Shown: positions 52,746-61,022, counted from the stretch's first letter. The stretch is 64,000 nt of DNA from HGM13010 sp934527315 (GCA_934527315.1 CAKTAK010000007.1:1-64000), one strand, 5' to 3'. The notes: generated from the sequence alone by a model not told the origin. Translations and numbers: made by a program.

Positions 52746-52773
52746 GGGGCTGTCTCGCTAAGAGACAGCCCCC
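52737..52773 (-). terminator. Terminator of the downstream SDR, built on an IS end
   Basis: GGGGCTGTCTC (52746-52756) and GAGACAGCCCC (52762-52772) form an 11-bp perfect stem followed on the minus strand by TAAAAATT. The same bases form the right end of IS copy B. Confidence 0.7.
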
Positions 52774-52795
52774 TTTATGTTAGCGAATGTCCCAA

Positions 52796-53686
52796 TTAGT
52801 CATCGTAGCCATACAATGCTTTGAATTCGGCATCCAGTTCTTCATCCTTACGCAGATCTGCCTCGATACGGGCAAAGCGGTCACGGATGATCTTGTGGGT
52901 ATGGACATGAGGATGCACATACAGCTGATTGTCCTCGATTGCACGGAACAGACGGGGACCGACAAATCTGGGATTATAGCCCTGAGTCCTGATCCGTTGC
53001 TCAAAGCTCTTCTTGTAGTCCAGGAAATCCGCCGTAGCATAGAACGGATCATACGGTTTCTGGAAGCGAGCAGGACGGCAACGCTCACTGTCCCAAATTT
53101 CCGTATTGACATACTCCGGACAGAACGCCGTCACACCGATAAAGGGTGCATAATTCTCCGCGTAATCTTTCACGCTCTCTGCCAAGCTCATTGCAGCATG
53201 CTTGGATGCTGTGTATGCAGACTGAATCCGCATACCGGGCTGCAAACCGCCAATGGAAATCGTGAACATGAAGTGGGCGTCCGTACCCTGGCGCACCATG
53301 ATGGGCAGCACTTCCGTGACATAATAGGCCATGGACAGGAAGTTCACGCTGGTAATCCATTCCCAGTCCTGCGGCGGGATATTGACCAGTGTACCGGCGC
53401 CGCCAACGCCTGCATTACTGAAGAACAGATCGATCTGGCCGAACTCCGCCATCATACGGGCAACGCTCATGCGGACCTGCTCATACTCGGATACATCCAC
53501 CGTGATCGCCACCACTTTGGGAGAACCCATTTTCTCGCATTCCGTTTTGACTGCCTCCAGTTTCTCTCCCTCGATGTCGATCAGTGCCAGCTTCATGCCC
53601 CGTTTTGCCGCGTCCAGGGCAAACGCCTTGCCGATACCGTCAGCCGCGCCGGTAATACCAGCTACTTTTCCTGCAAATTCTTTCAT
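52796..53686 (-). CDS. SDR family oxidoreductase, long C-terminal extension
   Basis: The 296-residue protein has ITGAADGIGKAFA, NAGVGG and YTASK with the Tyr/Lys pair; a Ser is present in FTISIGG. It has about 50 extra residues (PHVHTHKIIRDRFARIEADL...) beyond the usual fold. DIEG after the second strand suggests NAD. The substrate is unknown. ATG 53686 follows AGGAGG. Confidence 0.85.
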   Translation of the reverse strand: MKEFAGKVAGITGAADGIGKAFALDAAKRGMKLALIDIEGEKLEAVKTECEKMGSPKVVAITVDVSEYEQVRMSVARMMAEFGQIDLFFSNAGVGGAGTLVNIPPQDWEWITSVNFLSMAYYVTEVLPIMVRQGTDAHFMFTISIGGLQPGMRIQSAYTASKHAAMSLAESVKDYAENYAPFIGVTAFCPEYVNTEIWDSERCRPARFQKPYDPFYATADFLDYKKSFEQRIRTQGYNPRFVGPRLFRAIEDNQLYVHPHVHTHKIIRDRFARIEADLRKDEELDAEFKALYGYDD

Positions 53687-53835
53687 TGATTTTTTCCTCC
53701 TTATTTGAAAATGGGCGCCTGCGAGCTCCTCGTGATGAAACCATCACGGCGCCTCGAGCTTGTTATTATTATATCATTGGTAAATTTATCTGTCCCTGTT
53801 ATTATTAACAATACCTGTTTCATTTTTGTCAAAAA

Positions 53836-54070
53836 TGATGAAACATAAACCGTAGAATCATTTGGGTAAAACACTAAGTCACCAGGCAGTGCGTCCGCCC
53901 ATTGAATTGCCGTGCAATGGTTATGTTGTGCCTGCGCTCCGCCGTCGCAAATTACTGAAGGGCTGCGTTCATGGTTTTCCATGGAGTCTGTGTCTGCTGG
54001 ATGATTCTTTGCTGTCCCCGTCGCCGGGCGTATTGTTTGGCAACAATATGTATTGGGGGGTGCCTGTGAT
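53836..54070 (-). pseudogene. Decayed NlpC/P60-like fragment
   Basis: On the minus strand the peptide AIQWADALPGDLVFYPNDST resembles the NlpC/P60 motif that precedes the catalytic His (ALPGDLVFY). The flanking sequence has no clear catalytic Cys or His, no start and little else recognisable, so this looks like a remnant. The surrounding 53845-54156 stretch holds no other gene that I can support. Confidence 0.38.
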
Positions 54071-54156
54071 TCTACACGATGCCGTGTTTTGATCCACGCT
54101 GCGGAAGGCAGTCTTTGTGATTCTGTTCTTCTGTTGACATTCCGTGGAACCGGTGG

Positions 54157-54975
54157 ATGTTCTTGCCTATTGAGCCGGAAAAAATTATTTGCTACAACAC
54201 ACCTTTCCCCGAAATGCAAGGGGACTTCGTGTATGTGGATTATGAGCGCAGTTCATGGAAATACATGAGCTATGAGAAAACTTGCCAAAAAGAGAATCTT
54301 GATGCCTTTAAAATCGGCGAGACATATCGTTCCGAACGTGATACAATAGAACCATATTTGGTTGGTGGAGCTTATAAAGGCGGCGGCAGCGCCTACGGCG
54401 GAGCGTGGAAACCATCCAAGCCGGATGATGGACGTTTTTTAGGTGAACCCGGCAGCATCAACCGCACAACTGATCATAACGGGGATTTAAGAGAAACTAA
54501 GATTGGTGCAGACGGAAGAGCGGTCAAGGAGCGGCATTACTCAAATCACGGCAATCCCAAACGACACTCTGTTCCTCACGACCATAACATTTTATGGGAA
54601 GGTAACCGGCCAAACTGGGGCAAAGCAGAAAACTACTGGAACGGAGATATTCCTGATTTCAAGTCATATTGGAGGTGCGACATGTCCTATCATATTTTAA
54701 AATCCCAAAACTCATTGGAAGATAACCGTTTTAAATCGATCAGCGATTTCAAGTGGTGTATGAAATGTGGTGGAGAAGTAGAAATCGAATGGAACGGCAT
54801 TCATTATGGCATTATTCGATATGGGACAGATGATAAAATCACAATTTATGTTTGGAATCGTCCAGAAACGGAATGCTGCTTTAACACCGCTGATGATGCA
54901 CTTGAATATATGGTAGGCTCTGACCGCCTGCGTGATGTGATCACGCAGGTCACAGTTCTTGCCCGAACGATTTGA
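54157..54975 (+). CDS. Toxin-like region joined to a small conserved (immunity-like) protein, unit 1
   Basis: This 272-residue frame has two parts. Residues 1-175 contain GSINRTTDHNGDLRETKIG, AVKERHYSNHGNPKRHSVPH and PHDHNILW, a pattern like C-terminal nuclease-type domains of polymorphic toxins (an inference). From ATG 54682, which has its own GGAGGTGCGAC site, a 97-residue small protein (MSYHILKSQNSLEDNRFKSI...) could be made alone. No stop codon lies between them, so both separate and fused products are possible. I do not recognise a named family. The start at 54157 has no good ribosome site, so the upstream part may be a truncated gene. Confidence 0.55.
   Translation: MFLPIEPEKIICYNTPFPEMQGDFVYVDYERSSWKYMSYEKTCQKENLDAFKIGETYRSERDTIEPYLVGGAYKGGGSAYGGAWKPSKPDDGRFLGEPGSINRTTDHNGDLRETKIGADGRAVKERHYSNHGNPKRHSVPHDHNILWEGNRPNWGKAENYWNGDIPDFKSYWRCDMSYHILKSQNSLEDNRFKSISDFKWCMKCGGEVEIEWNGIHYGIIRYGTDDKITIYVWNRPETECCFNTADDALEYMVGSDRLRDVITQVTVLARTI
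54671..54684 (+). promoter_or_regulatory. Internal ribosome site for the small protein of unit 1
   Basis: GGAGGTGCGAC directly before ATG 54682, inside the longer frame, marks an independent start for a 97-residue protein. Confidence 0.7.
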
Positions 54976-55008
54976 GATAAATACCTCTTACTTACTGCCG
55001 GCAAATCG

Positions 55009-55494
55009 TTGATGTATCTACGTTTTCCGGAACCTATCATTACGCTCCGACCACAATACATGCGCTATGAGAGAGCTTGCCAAAATGAGAATCTCGATGC
55101 CTTCAAAATCGATTGGAATACGCCTGATGAACATCCCATGCCGGGACCACCTATCAATTACCCAGACGGTGCGCCGGAATTCAAAAATTATGGAGGATTC
55201 TTTTCTATGAAAAACACGATCGTCCCTGCGAACACACACGAGCAGAATCAATTCACAACGATCAGTGACTTTAAAACATGCATGAGGTGGCATGGCGAGG
55301 TTGAATTTGTTTGGAATGAGATTCCTTACTGCATTACGCATCGGGGGAACGGAAAAATCAGTATTTCCGTTGCCAATCAAGAAGAGACAGAAAAGCTCTG
55401 TGATACGTCGGACGAAGTCCTTGAGTACATGGTCGGTCCAGACCGTCTGCGTGATGTGATCACGCAGGTCACAGTCCTTGCCCGAACGATTTGA
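55009..55494 (+). CDS. Shortened toxin-like region joined to small conserved protein, unit 2
   Basis: The 161-residue frame is a diverged copy of unit 1. CQNENLDAFKI near its start matches CQKENLDAFKI in unit 1, but the toxin-like middle is almost gone. From ATG 55207, after GGAGGATTC, a 95-residue protein ends with the segment DRLRDVITQVTVLARTI, identical to unit 1. The shared ending against a diverged middle suggests recent duplication or strong selection on the C-terminus. The function is unknown. Confidence 0.55.
   Translation: MMYLRFPEPIITLRPQYMRYERACQNENLDAFKIDWNTPDEHPMPGPPINYPDGAPEFKNYGGFFSMKNTIVPANTHEQNQFTTISDFKTCMRWHGEVEFVWNEIPYCITHRGNGKISISVANQEETEKLCDTSDEVLEYMVGPDRLRDVITQVTVLARTI
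55043..55053 (+). repeat. Repeat of the tRNA-Pro 3' end (possible attachment-site remnant)
   Basis: CGCTCCGACCA at 55043-55053 is identical to the last 11 bases of tRNA-Pro (44302-44312). A related CTCCGACCA lies at 55564-55572 in the second repeat unit. These could mark the far end of an element integrated at the tRNA. Confidence 0.4.
55192..55209 (+). promoter_or_regulatory. Internal ribosome site for the small protein of unit 2
   Basis: GGAGG begins at 55192, about ten bases before ATG 55207, in the position equivalent to unit 1. Confidence 0.65.
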
Positions 55495-55573
55495 GATACA
55501 CGCCTCTTACTCGCTGCCGGCAAACCATTGATGTATCTGCGTTTTCCGAATCCTATCATTACACTCCGACCAC

Positions 55574-55606
55574 ATCGCTGTGAACAGATTGTTCACAGCG
55601 ATTTTT
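55574..55606 (+). terminator. Terminator after the tandem units
   Basis: ATCGCTGTGAAC and GTTCACAGCGAT form a 12-bp perfect stem followed by TTTTGTTT. Confidence 0.85.
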
Positions 55607-55616
55607 GTTTATAAGA

Positions 55617-55663
55617 AAAACAGTCCGCGAATCACGTTCATGATTCGCGGACTGTTTGCTTTT
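55617..55663. terminator. Terminator of the MATE gene, bidirectional
   Basis: AAACAGTCCGCGAATCA and TGATTCGCGGACTGTTT form a 17-bp perfect stem flanked by A and T runs. Confidence 0.88.
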
Positions 55664-55673
55664 TATTATGAAA

Positions 55674-57071
55674 TTATGCGGCTGCCGCGGCTTTCATGCT
55701 CATGCCCGTGCGGCGGTACACCCGGCGCAGCAGGAGCAGGCTGACCGCCAAAGACATCAGCTCCGCAATGGGCCATGCCCACCAGATGGCGGAAACCTCG
55801 CCGGTCAAGCTCAACAGATAGGCGCAGGGCAGCAGCACCACCAGCTGACGCGCCACGGAGACCGCCAGACTATACACCGCATAGCCGAACGCTTGGCAGG
55901 TGGAAGAGCAGATAATGCAGATTCCCGCAAAGCAGAACGAAAGGCTCATGGTTCTCATGGCCGGGATACCGATTCCCATCATGTCCTCCGATGCATCGAA
56001 CATCTTCAGCAGCTGCTCCGGCATCAGATTGAACACCGCCAAACCAATCAGCATGATGGAAACGGCGCTGGCCATTGCCAGACGCACCGTCTGATGAATC
56101 CGTTCCCGATTCCGAGCACCGTAGTTGTAGGAAATAATGGGCACCATACCGCTGTTCAGACCGAAAATCGGCATAAACACAAAGCTTTGGAGTTTGAAAT
56201 AGATTCCGTACACTGCCACAGCCGTGGAAGAAAAGCCGTACAGAATGATATTCAGGAAGAATGTCAGAATCGAGCCGATGGACGCCATCAGAATAGAGGG
56301 CACGCTGATGGCGAGAATCTCCTTGATTCTCTGACCGTCCGGACGGAGATTCGCTGTATGGAACTGAATATCATGATTTTTTCGCAGGTTCAGAATCAAA
56401 CCGGTCACACCGGCAAGAATCTGACCAATCACCGTTGCCCATGCAGCGCCAGCAACCCCCAGTTTCGGAGCGCCCAGCAAACCGAAAATCAGAATGGGGT
56501 CCAGAATGATATTGGTAATGGCTCCCAACATCTGAATCCCCATGGTATACAAGGTGCGTCCGGTGGCATTCAGCAGTTTTTCCATCAATGTGGTCAGCAT
56601 CAAGCCGAAGGACAGCAGGCAGCAGATACGCAAATAAGAAATACAGCCGTCAATGACTACCTGTGCATTTTCCAACGTGGTATCCACCTGACTGGTCACG
56701 TACAGCGGGAGGAAAAAAAGTCCCACAATCAAGAAAATCGCATAAAACAGGCTTGCCAACAGCACACCCTGCATCGCATAACGATTCGCCTTTTCCTGTT
56801 CTCCTTGTCCCAACATACGTGCAACCAGTGCGCTGACGCCCACGCCTAATCCCACACCCACAGAAATCATAATGTTCTGCAGGGGAAATGCCAGAGAAAC
56901 AGCCGTCAAAGCATCTTCGCTCAATCTTGCAACAAAAACACTGTCCACCACGTTATACAGCGCGTTCATCATCATGGACAGCATCATAGGCACTGCCATA
57001 GAAAACAACAATTTGGGAATGGGCATGCTGCCCATCTTATCGGCATTGGCTGCCGCAGTTTCTTTTGCCAT
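55674..57071 (-). CDS. MATE family efflux transporter
   Basis: The 465-residue protein has twelve predicted helices and MATE landmarks: SMAVPMMLSMMMNALYNVVDS, GQGEQEKANR after helix 4, NATGRTLYTMGIQMLG and NYGARNRERIHQ in the second half. Such exporters use Na+ or H+ to expel drugs or metabolites. No regulator is adjacent. Confidence 0.93.
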   Translation of the reverse strand: MAKETAAANADKMGSMPIPKLLFSMAVPMMLSMMMNALYNVVDSVFVARLSEDALTAVSLAFPLQNIMISVGVGLGVGVSALVARMLGQGEQEKANRYAMQGVLLASLFYAIFLIVGLFFLPLYVTSQVDTTLENAQVVIDGCISYLRICCLLSFGLMLTTLMEKLLNATGRTLYTMGIQMLGAITNIILDPILIFGLLGAPKLGVAGAAWATVIGQILAGVTGLILNLRKNHDIQFHTANLRPDGQRIKEILAISVPSILMASIGSILTFFLNIILYGFSSTAVAVYGIYFKLQSFVFMPIFGLNSGMVPIISYNYGARNRERIHQTVRLAMASAVSIMLIGLAVFNLMPEQLLKMFDASEDMMGIGIPAMRTMSLSFCFAGICIICSSTCQAFGYAVYSLAVSVARQLVVLLPCAYLLSLTGEVSAIWWAWPIAELMSLAVSLLLLRRVYRRTGMSMKAAAAA

Positions 57072-57110
57072 TCAAATTCCTCCGTTTTCGCTAAGTTCAC
57101 TCACTAAAAA

Positions 57111-57941
57111 TCAAAATACAAACCGTTCAAAGGCCTCTGCCACGCCCTCATGGTCGCAATCCGCAACCACCGCGTCAGCCTGCTGCTGAATCCGCTCCGC
57201 TGCATTGCCCATTGCCACAGCCCAACCCGCAGCCCGGAATGCTGTCAGGTCATTGTCGCCGTCGCCCACGGTCATGGTTTCTTCCCGGGAGATTCCCAGT
57301 AATTCGCACAGCCGCAGCAGGGCTTTTCCCTTATCCGCGGTCTTCCGATTCATTTCAATGCAGGGCTCCACCGGGAAGGTCAAATGCAGGGGCAGCCGCT
57401 CCAGTTCTTCCCGCAGGGGAATCAGCCGTTCCCGGGAGTGGATATCCGCATACAGCGCCAAGGATTCCACCGGTTTCTGATGATGTTCATACCACGCATA
57501 AACATCGTCCACGCAAATGGTTCCGTGGTTCAGCTCATAGGTATAAGCTTCCAGAGCATACAGCGCCGGATTCTCATGAATTGCCCGGGAATGTACGGAA
57601 TCCCCCTCAATGGACAGCACCGGCTGACAGCCGTGGCGCTGCCCCACGGCGAGAATGGTCTGCATTTCCTCCACCGTGATTTCGTTGGAAATCACCTTTT
57701 CCCGGGTCTGCACCTGATTCACCACCGCACCGCCGGCGCAGATGGCATACCGCAGCTTGGGCAAGTCCGGCAAAAAGCGCTCATACTGACAGCGAGTCCG
57801 TCCGGTGCAGAACACCACTTCAATCCCCCGGTCCAACGCCTCGTTGATGACCCGAATCGTGCCGGGCAGCATCAGTTTTTGGGAATCCAGCGCCGTTCCG
57901 TCCAAATCCAGCGCCACCAGACGAATTTTCTTCTCAGGCAT
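57111..57941 (-). CDS. Cof-type HAD-IIB family phosphatase
   Basis: The 276-residue phosphatase has the HAD motifs LDLDGTALDS (nucleophile Asp), FCTGRTRCQYE, the lysine in KGKALLRL and GDGDNDLTAF. Its cap is of the IIB type. Substrates are usually sugar or nucleotide phosphates. Its start overlaps the end of the thioesterase gene upstream by eight bases and has no ribosome site of its own, so it depends on coupled translation. Confidence 0.92.
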   Translation of the reverse strand: MPEKKIRLVALDLDGTALDSQKLMLPGTIRVINEALDRGIEVVFCTGRTRCQYERFLPDLPKLRYAICAGGAVVNQVQTREKVISNEITVEEMQTILAVGQRHGCQPVLSIEGDSVHSRAIHENPALYALEAYTYELNHGTICVDDVYAWYEHHQKPVESLALYADIHSRERLIPLREELERLPLHLTFPVEPCIEMNRKTADKGKALLRLCELLGISREETMTVGDGDNDLTAFRAAGWAVAMGNAAERIQQQADAVVADCDHEGVAEAFERFVF

Positions 57942-58653
57942 AGACACAGTATGCGTTAAAGCAAGGCTTTCCGTTGGCATGAATGCCCTGCACCGCATAT
58001 CCTCCTTCCGCCGCTTTGGCGCCCAGACGAACCGTGTCTCCCGCAACACATTCCTTTACATAGTCGATTTGCAGCAGGCAAATCATTCCGTCTGCGGGCA
58101 CATTGACCTCCTGCGCCACCAAATCCACATAGCAATGAGAGGCAAAGTGGTTTGCATTTTCGTCGCAATCCGCCTCTGTGATGGTTCTCTCATGAACATA
58201 GGGGAATTCGCTGTCCATGGCCAAACGAGGAAATGCCTCCGCCTCATTGGTGGGCTCGGTCTGATACAGGGTGTTCACATCGGCTGCCTTCAGCTTGAAC
58301 CGTTCCTTCAGATTCACGGCAATCATCACCAATTCGATGCGCGCAACCGTTTCACCGTTCCGGCGGAACTCTCCGCCCAAGGCAATTTCCTGGGTCAGCA
58401 TCGTGCGGCCGGTGGCAAAGCCGTTGAGCACGTCGCCCTCATAAATCGGCGCATACTGCTCCATACGCACCCGGCGCACCATCCATACCGCGCCGAACTG
58501 CTCCCGCAGACGAATTTTACTGCCGCCCTCTACGCGGTTGCGGTCCATTGCAGCCAAAATCAGCAGCTGCATCAGACGCCGGGAAGACATCGTACCACTC
58601 TTCTCCACGTCAGCCGCAGTCACTTCCACGCAGGTCGTTTCCAGCAATCCCAT
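57934..58653 (-). CDS. Acyl-ACP thioesterase-like double hotdog protein 1
   Basis: The 239-residue protein belongs to the FatA/FatB-like double hotdog group. Its second hotdog has the active-site pattern D-E-N-A-N-H in ADCDENANHFASHCYVDL, with one more residue between Asn and His than in the other three copies. It presumably hydrolyses an acyl thioester. ATG 58653 follows GGAGG. It is most distant from the 61-63 kb copies and is in a different operon. Confidence 0.75.
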   Translation of the reverse strand: MGLLETTCVEVTAADVEKSGTMSSRRLMQLLILAAMDRNRVEGGSKIRLREQFGAVWMVRRVRMEQYAPIYEGDVLNGFATGRTMLTQEIALGGEFRRNGETVARIELVMIAVNLKERFKLKAADVNTLYQTEPTNEAEAFPRLAMDSEFPYVHERTITEADCDENANHFASHCYVDLVAQEVNVPADGMICLLQIDYVKECVAGDTVRLGAKAAEGGYAVQGIHANGKPCFNAYCVYA

Positions 58654-58704
58654 GAGCCGTTTCCTCCAATCATATCGTAATCTCATTCCAAAAGTCAAAG
58701 AGAT

Positions 58705-58733
58705 ATTATATCAGATTTTTAATTTTCCGACAA
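58705..58733 (-). promoter_or_regulatory. Promoter of the thioesterase-HAD pair
   Basis: TTGTCG (58728-58733) and TATAAT (58705-58710) are 17 bp apart. Confidence 0.65.
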
Positions 58734-58859
58734 TTGCTTTTTGCCCCTTTTCCCTTGTTTTCCACAGTTTTTTCACACAATACAAACGGCGGCAGAAATC
58801 TGCCGCTCGCTATGCGCGGATTGGACAAAAACTGCACCGTTTTTCCGCTCTATTTGCCG

Positions 58860-59414
58860 TTAGAACGAAAGGTTTTCCACTTCCAACAGCCGATTGTTCA
58901 AGGTATACAGATGGTCCGCCAACACTTCCGCCGGCGTAGACATATCACTTTCCAGCCAATGGTTGATAATTGCCCGGGTGCCCGCCAACAGATATTCCAT
59001 CAAGTTGCCATCCAAACTGGTTTGCCACGCCCGGGTTGCCATAATGTTTCCGTAGGCAAAATCAATGTGCAATTCCTGATACTCCTGCTGCGAAATGCGC
59101 AGCGCCGCCCGGCAGACATCGGCATTTTCCCGAATGGTTTCCAACAACACCTTGTAATACACTTTTCCCTCCAGATTTTCATACTGGAGCAGCACATTCC
59201 GAATGGTTTCGTGGAGCTCGATTGCAATGGAGCCAAATAAATCATACAAATCCTGATAGTTGGCGTAAAACGTGGTGCGGTTTACATCTGCCCGCTGGCA
59301 CAGCTGGGTGACGGTGATTTTGTGCAGCGGCGTAGTTTTCAGCATTTCCAGCAGCGTCTCCCGCAGCACCCGTTGGGAATACGCCCGTTTCCGGTTCAAA
59401 CGTTCCGATTCCAT
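58860..59414 (-). CDS. TetR/AcrR family transcriptional regulator
   Basis: The 184-residue regulator has the TetR HTH (ITVTQLCQRADVNRTTFYAN, about residues 33-52) and a ligand domain. It is divergent from the CoA-transferase gene across a 250-bp region with facing promoters, so it probably controls that gene and itself; acyl-CoA is a plausible ligand. ATG 59414 follows AAAGGAG. Confidence 0.9.
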   Translation of the reverse strand: MESERLNRKRAYSQRVLRETLLEMLKTTPLHKITVTQLCQRADVNRTTFYANYQDLYDLFGSIAIELHETIRNVLLQYENLEGKVYYKVLLETIRENADVCRAALRISQQEYQELHIDFAYGNIMATRAWQTSLDGNLMEYLLAGTRAIINHWLESDMSTPAEVLADHLYTLNNRLLEVENLSF

Positions 59415-59532
59415 TCTGACACTCCTTTCTTGTGTTTCTATTGCACTTTTGACAAGAAAACCGGATTTTCTCTTTCGAAAAATATTCGTTTTTCCCAATC
59501 AATGTTTATCATACTGTTTTAAAACCAACAAG

Positions 59533-59561
59533 ATTATAACATACTGTCGGTTTCAAATCAA
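59533..59561 (-). promoter_or_regulatory. Promoter of the TetR gene
   Basis: TTGATT (59556-59561) and TATAAT (59533-59538) are 17 bp apart on the minus strand. Confidence 0.72.
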
Positions 59562-59578
59562 TCTGTTTAGATTTGATT
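59556..59578. promoter_or_regulatory. Candidate TetR operator
   Basis: AATCAATCT and AGATTTGATT form an imperfect inverted repeat around GTTT, overlapping the TetR -35 box and touching the CoA-transferase -35 box. Two copies of CATACTGT (about 59511-59518 and 59540-59547) lie nearby. Confidence 0.4.
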
Positions 59579-59579
59579 C

Positions 59580-59608
59580 TTGCAGATAAGTGTTAAATTA
59601 ACTACAAT
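59580..59608 (+). promoter_or_regulatory. Promoter of the CoA-transferase gene
   Basis: TTGCAG (59580-59585) and TACAAT (59603-59608) are 17 bp apart. Confidence 0.7.
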
Positions 59609-59665
59609 ATGAGTATGAACTCATTGCGGGTCGCCCCGCAGAAAATTTACAAGGAGGACGTTGGT

Positions 59666-60967
59666 ATGATTAAGCTCTTGGAAGGAATGCGCGTTGTTGA
59701 GTTGGCAAGTTTCATGATGGGTCCCATTGCCGGCCGTGTGCTGGGCGAATGGGGTGCAGAAGTCATTAAGGTTGAGCCGGCTTTGAAACAGACCATGAAC
59801 CCGAAAGAGGGTGATGGCGATATGATTCGCGGCGCCGGTATGGCTCGTGCCATCGTCAACGGCGACCCTTGCGTGTATCAGTTCGTCAACGGCAACAAGA
59901 AGAGTGTTTGCTTGGATACCCATACACCGGAAGGCGTTCAGGCTATGGTGGATTTGTGCCTGAGTGCTGACGTGGTCATCAGCCATCTGCGTCCGAAAGA
60001 CGCAAAGAAACTGGGTGTGGATTACGAATCCCTGTCCCAGAAGAAACCCGACATCATCGTTGCAAGCACCAGCGGCTACGGCACTTCCGGTCCCGATGCC
60101 GACCGGGGCGGTTTTGACGCAGTTGCATTCGCAGCCCGCAGCGGCATGATTTCCGGTCTGTCTCCCAGCGGTGAACCCTTTGTTCCCTATTACGGCATGG
60201 GCGACGTCACCTCCGGTACATACCTTGCAACCGCAATTCTGGCCGCTTATGTGCATAAGCTGAAAACCGGCGAGGGCGAGGAAGTGGTTACCTCTCTGTA
60301 CGGCTCCGCTCTGTATACCGCAGGCGTGCCCGTTATGACCAGCGTGTACGGTGACCCGTACCCCACGCCTCGTGAGGCACAGTTCCCCACCGCAAAGCCC
60401 TTCAAGTGCGGCGACGGCAAGTGGATTTACCTGATGGCAAACATCTGGGAGACCGCAATCATCGACCTGTGCAAGATTATGGATATGCCGGAAGACGCAA
60501 AGACCCGTTGGCCCAACTACTTTGCCGCCTCCAAGGATAAGGCAGAAATCACCGCCATTTTGGACCGTGAGTTTGCAAAACATCCTCGGGATTACTGGCT
60601 GGAGAAATTGGCCGGCACCAGAATTCCCTTTGACATCATTGCCGACTTCACCGATATCCAGAAGGATACCCAGGCTTGGGAGGCCGGTTTCCTGTACAAG
60701 ACGGAAGTGGAAGGCTACGAGACCGGTATCCCCGTGGCACCTGCACAGTTCAAGCATGCCGGCAAGGCGGAGGTCCGCATGAACTATCCCGGCGACCACA
60801 CCGTGGAAGAGCTGAAGAAAATCGGTTATTCCGATGAAAAGGTGCAGGAGCTGCTGAGCAGCGGCGTTGCAACGCAGCTGGACCCCGAAACCTACGAATA
60901 CGACCGTTTCGATATTACAAAACCCGGCACGACCTATAACATGATTATGGGCGGCATGAAGATGTAA
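59666..60967 (+). CDS. CaiB/BaiF family (class III) CoA-transferase
   Basis: The 433-residue enzyme has the family start LLEGMRVVELASFMMGPIAG, HLRPKDAKKLGVDYESL and a likely catalytic Asp near residue 180 in YYGMGDVTSGTYLA. Class III transferases move CoA between carboxylic acids (formyl, carnitine, bile acid, aryl-propenoate). The real pair of acids is unknown. ATG 59666 follows AAGGAGG. It is a single-gene unit with its own terminator, opposite the TetR gene. Confidence 0.9.
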   Translation: MIKLLEGMRVVELASFMMGPIAGRVLGEWGAEVIKVEPALKQTMNPKEGDGDMIRGAGMARAIVNGDPCVYQFVNGNKKSVCLDTHTPEGVQAMVDLCLSADVVISHLRPKDAKKLGVDYESLSQKKPDIIVASTSGYGTSGPDADRGGFDAVAFAARSGMISGLSPSGEPFVPYYGMGDVTSGTYLATAILAAYVHKLKTGEGEEVVTSLYGSALYTAGVPVMTSVYGDPYPTPREAQFPTAKPFKCGDGKWIYLMANIWETAIIDLCKIMDMPEDAKTRWPNYFAASKDKAEITAILDREFAKHPRDYWLEKLAGTRIPFDIIADFTDIQKDTQAWEAGFLYKTEVEGYETGIPVAPAQFKHAGKAEVRMNYPGDHTVEELKKIGYSDEKVQELLSSGVATQLDPETYEYDRFDITKPGTTYNMIMGGMKM

Positions 60968-60982
60968 TGTTCTGAATCAACG

Positions 60983-61022
60983 CAAAGCCCCCGACCGGCG
61001 CGGTCGGGGGCTTTGTTTCTTT
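60983..61022 (+). terminator. Terminator of the CoA-transferase gene
   Basis: CAAAGCCCCCGACC and GGTCGGGGGCTTTG form a 14-bp perfect stem followed by TTTCTTTT. Confidence 0.9.

Larger units (their letters stand above)
52208..52773. mobile_element. Internally deleted insertion sequence, copy B (IS1182-like)
   Basis: The left end GGGACTGTCTC (52208-52218) and the right end GAGACAGCCCC (about 52762-52772) are near-perfect inverted repeats (10 of 11). Between them lies only the 3' end of a transposase gene. The whole is about 565 bp, so most of the element is lost and it is not expected to move by itself. Copy A at 44317 lies in the same orientation. Confidence 0.68.
54268..55563 (+). repeat. 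Tandem imperfect repeat of the toxin/immunity-like unit
   Basis: The first copy runs from about 54268 and the second from about 55062. They share the GAGAATCTYGATGCCTT segment at the beginning, the coding region for the common C-terminus, and the downstream GCTGCCGGCAAAYCRTTGAT and CCTATCATTAC segments. The copies differ mainly in the missing toxin-like middle of unit 2. Confidence 0.7.
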
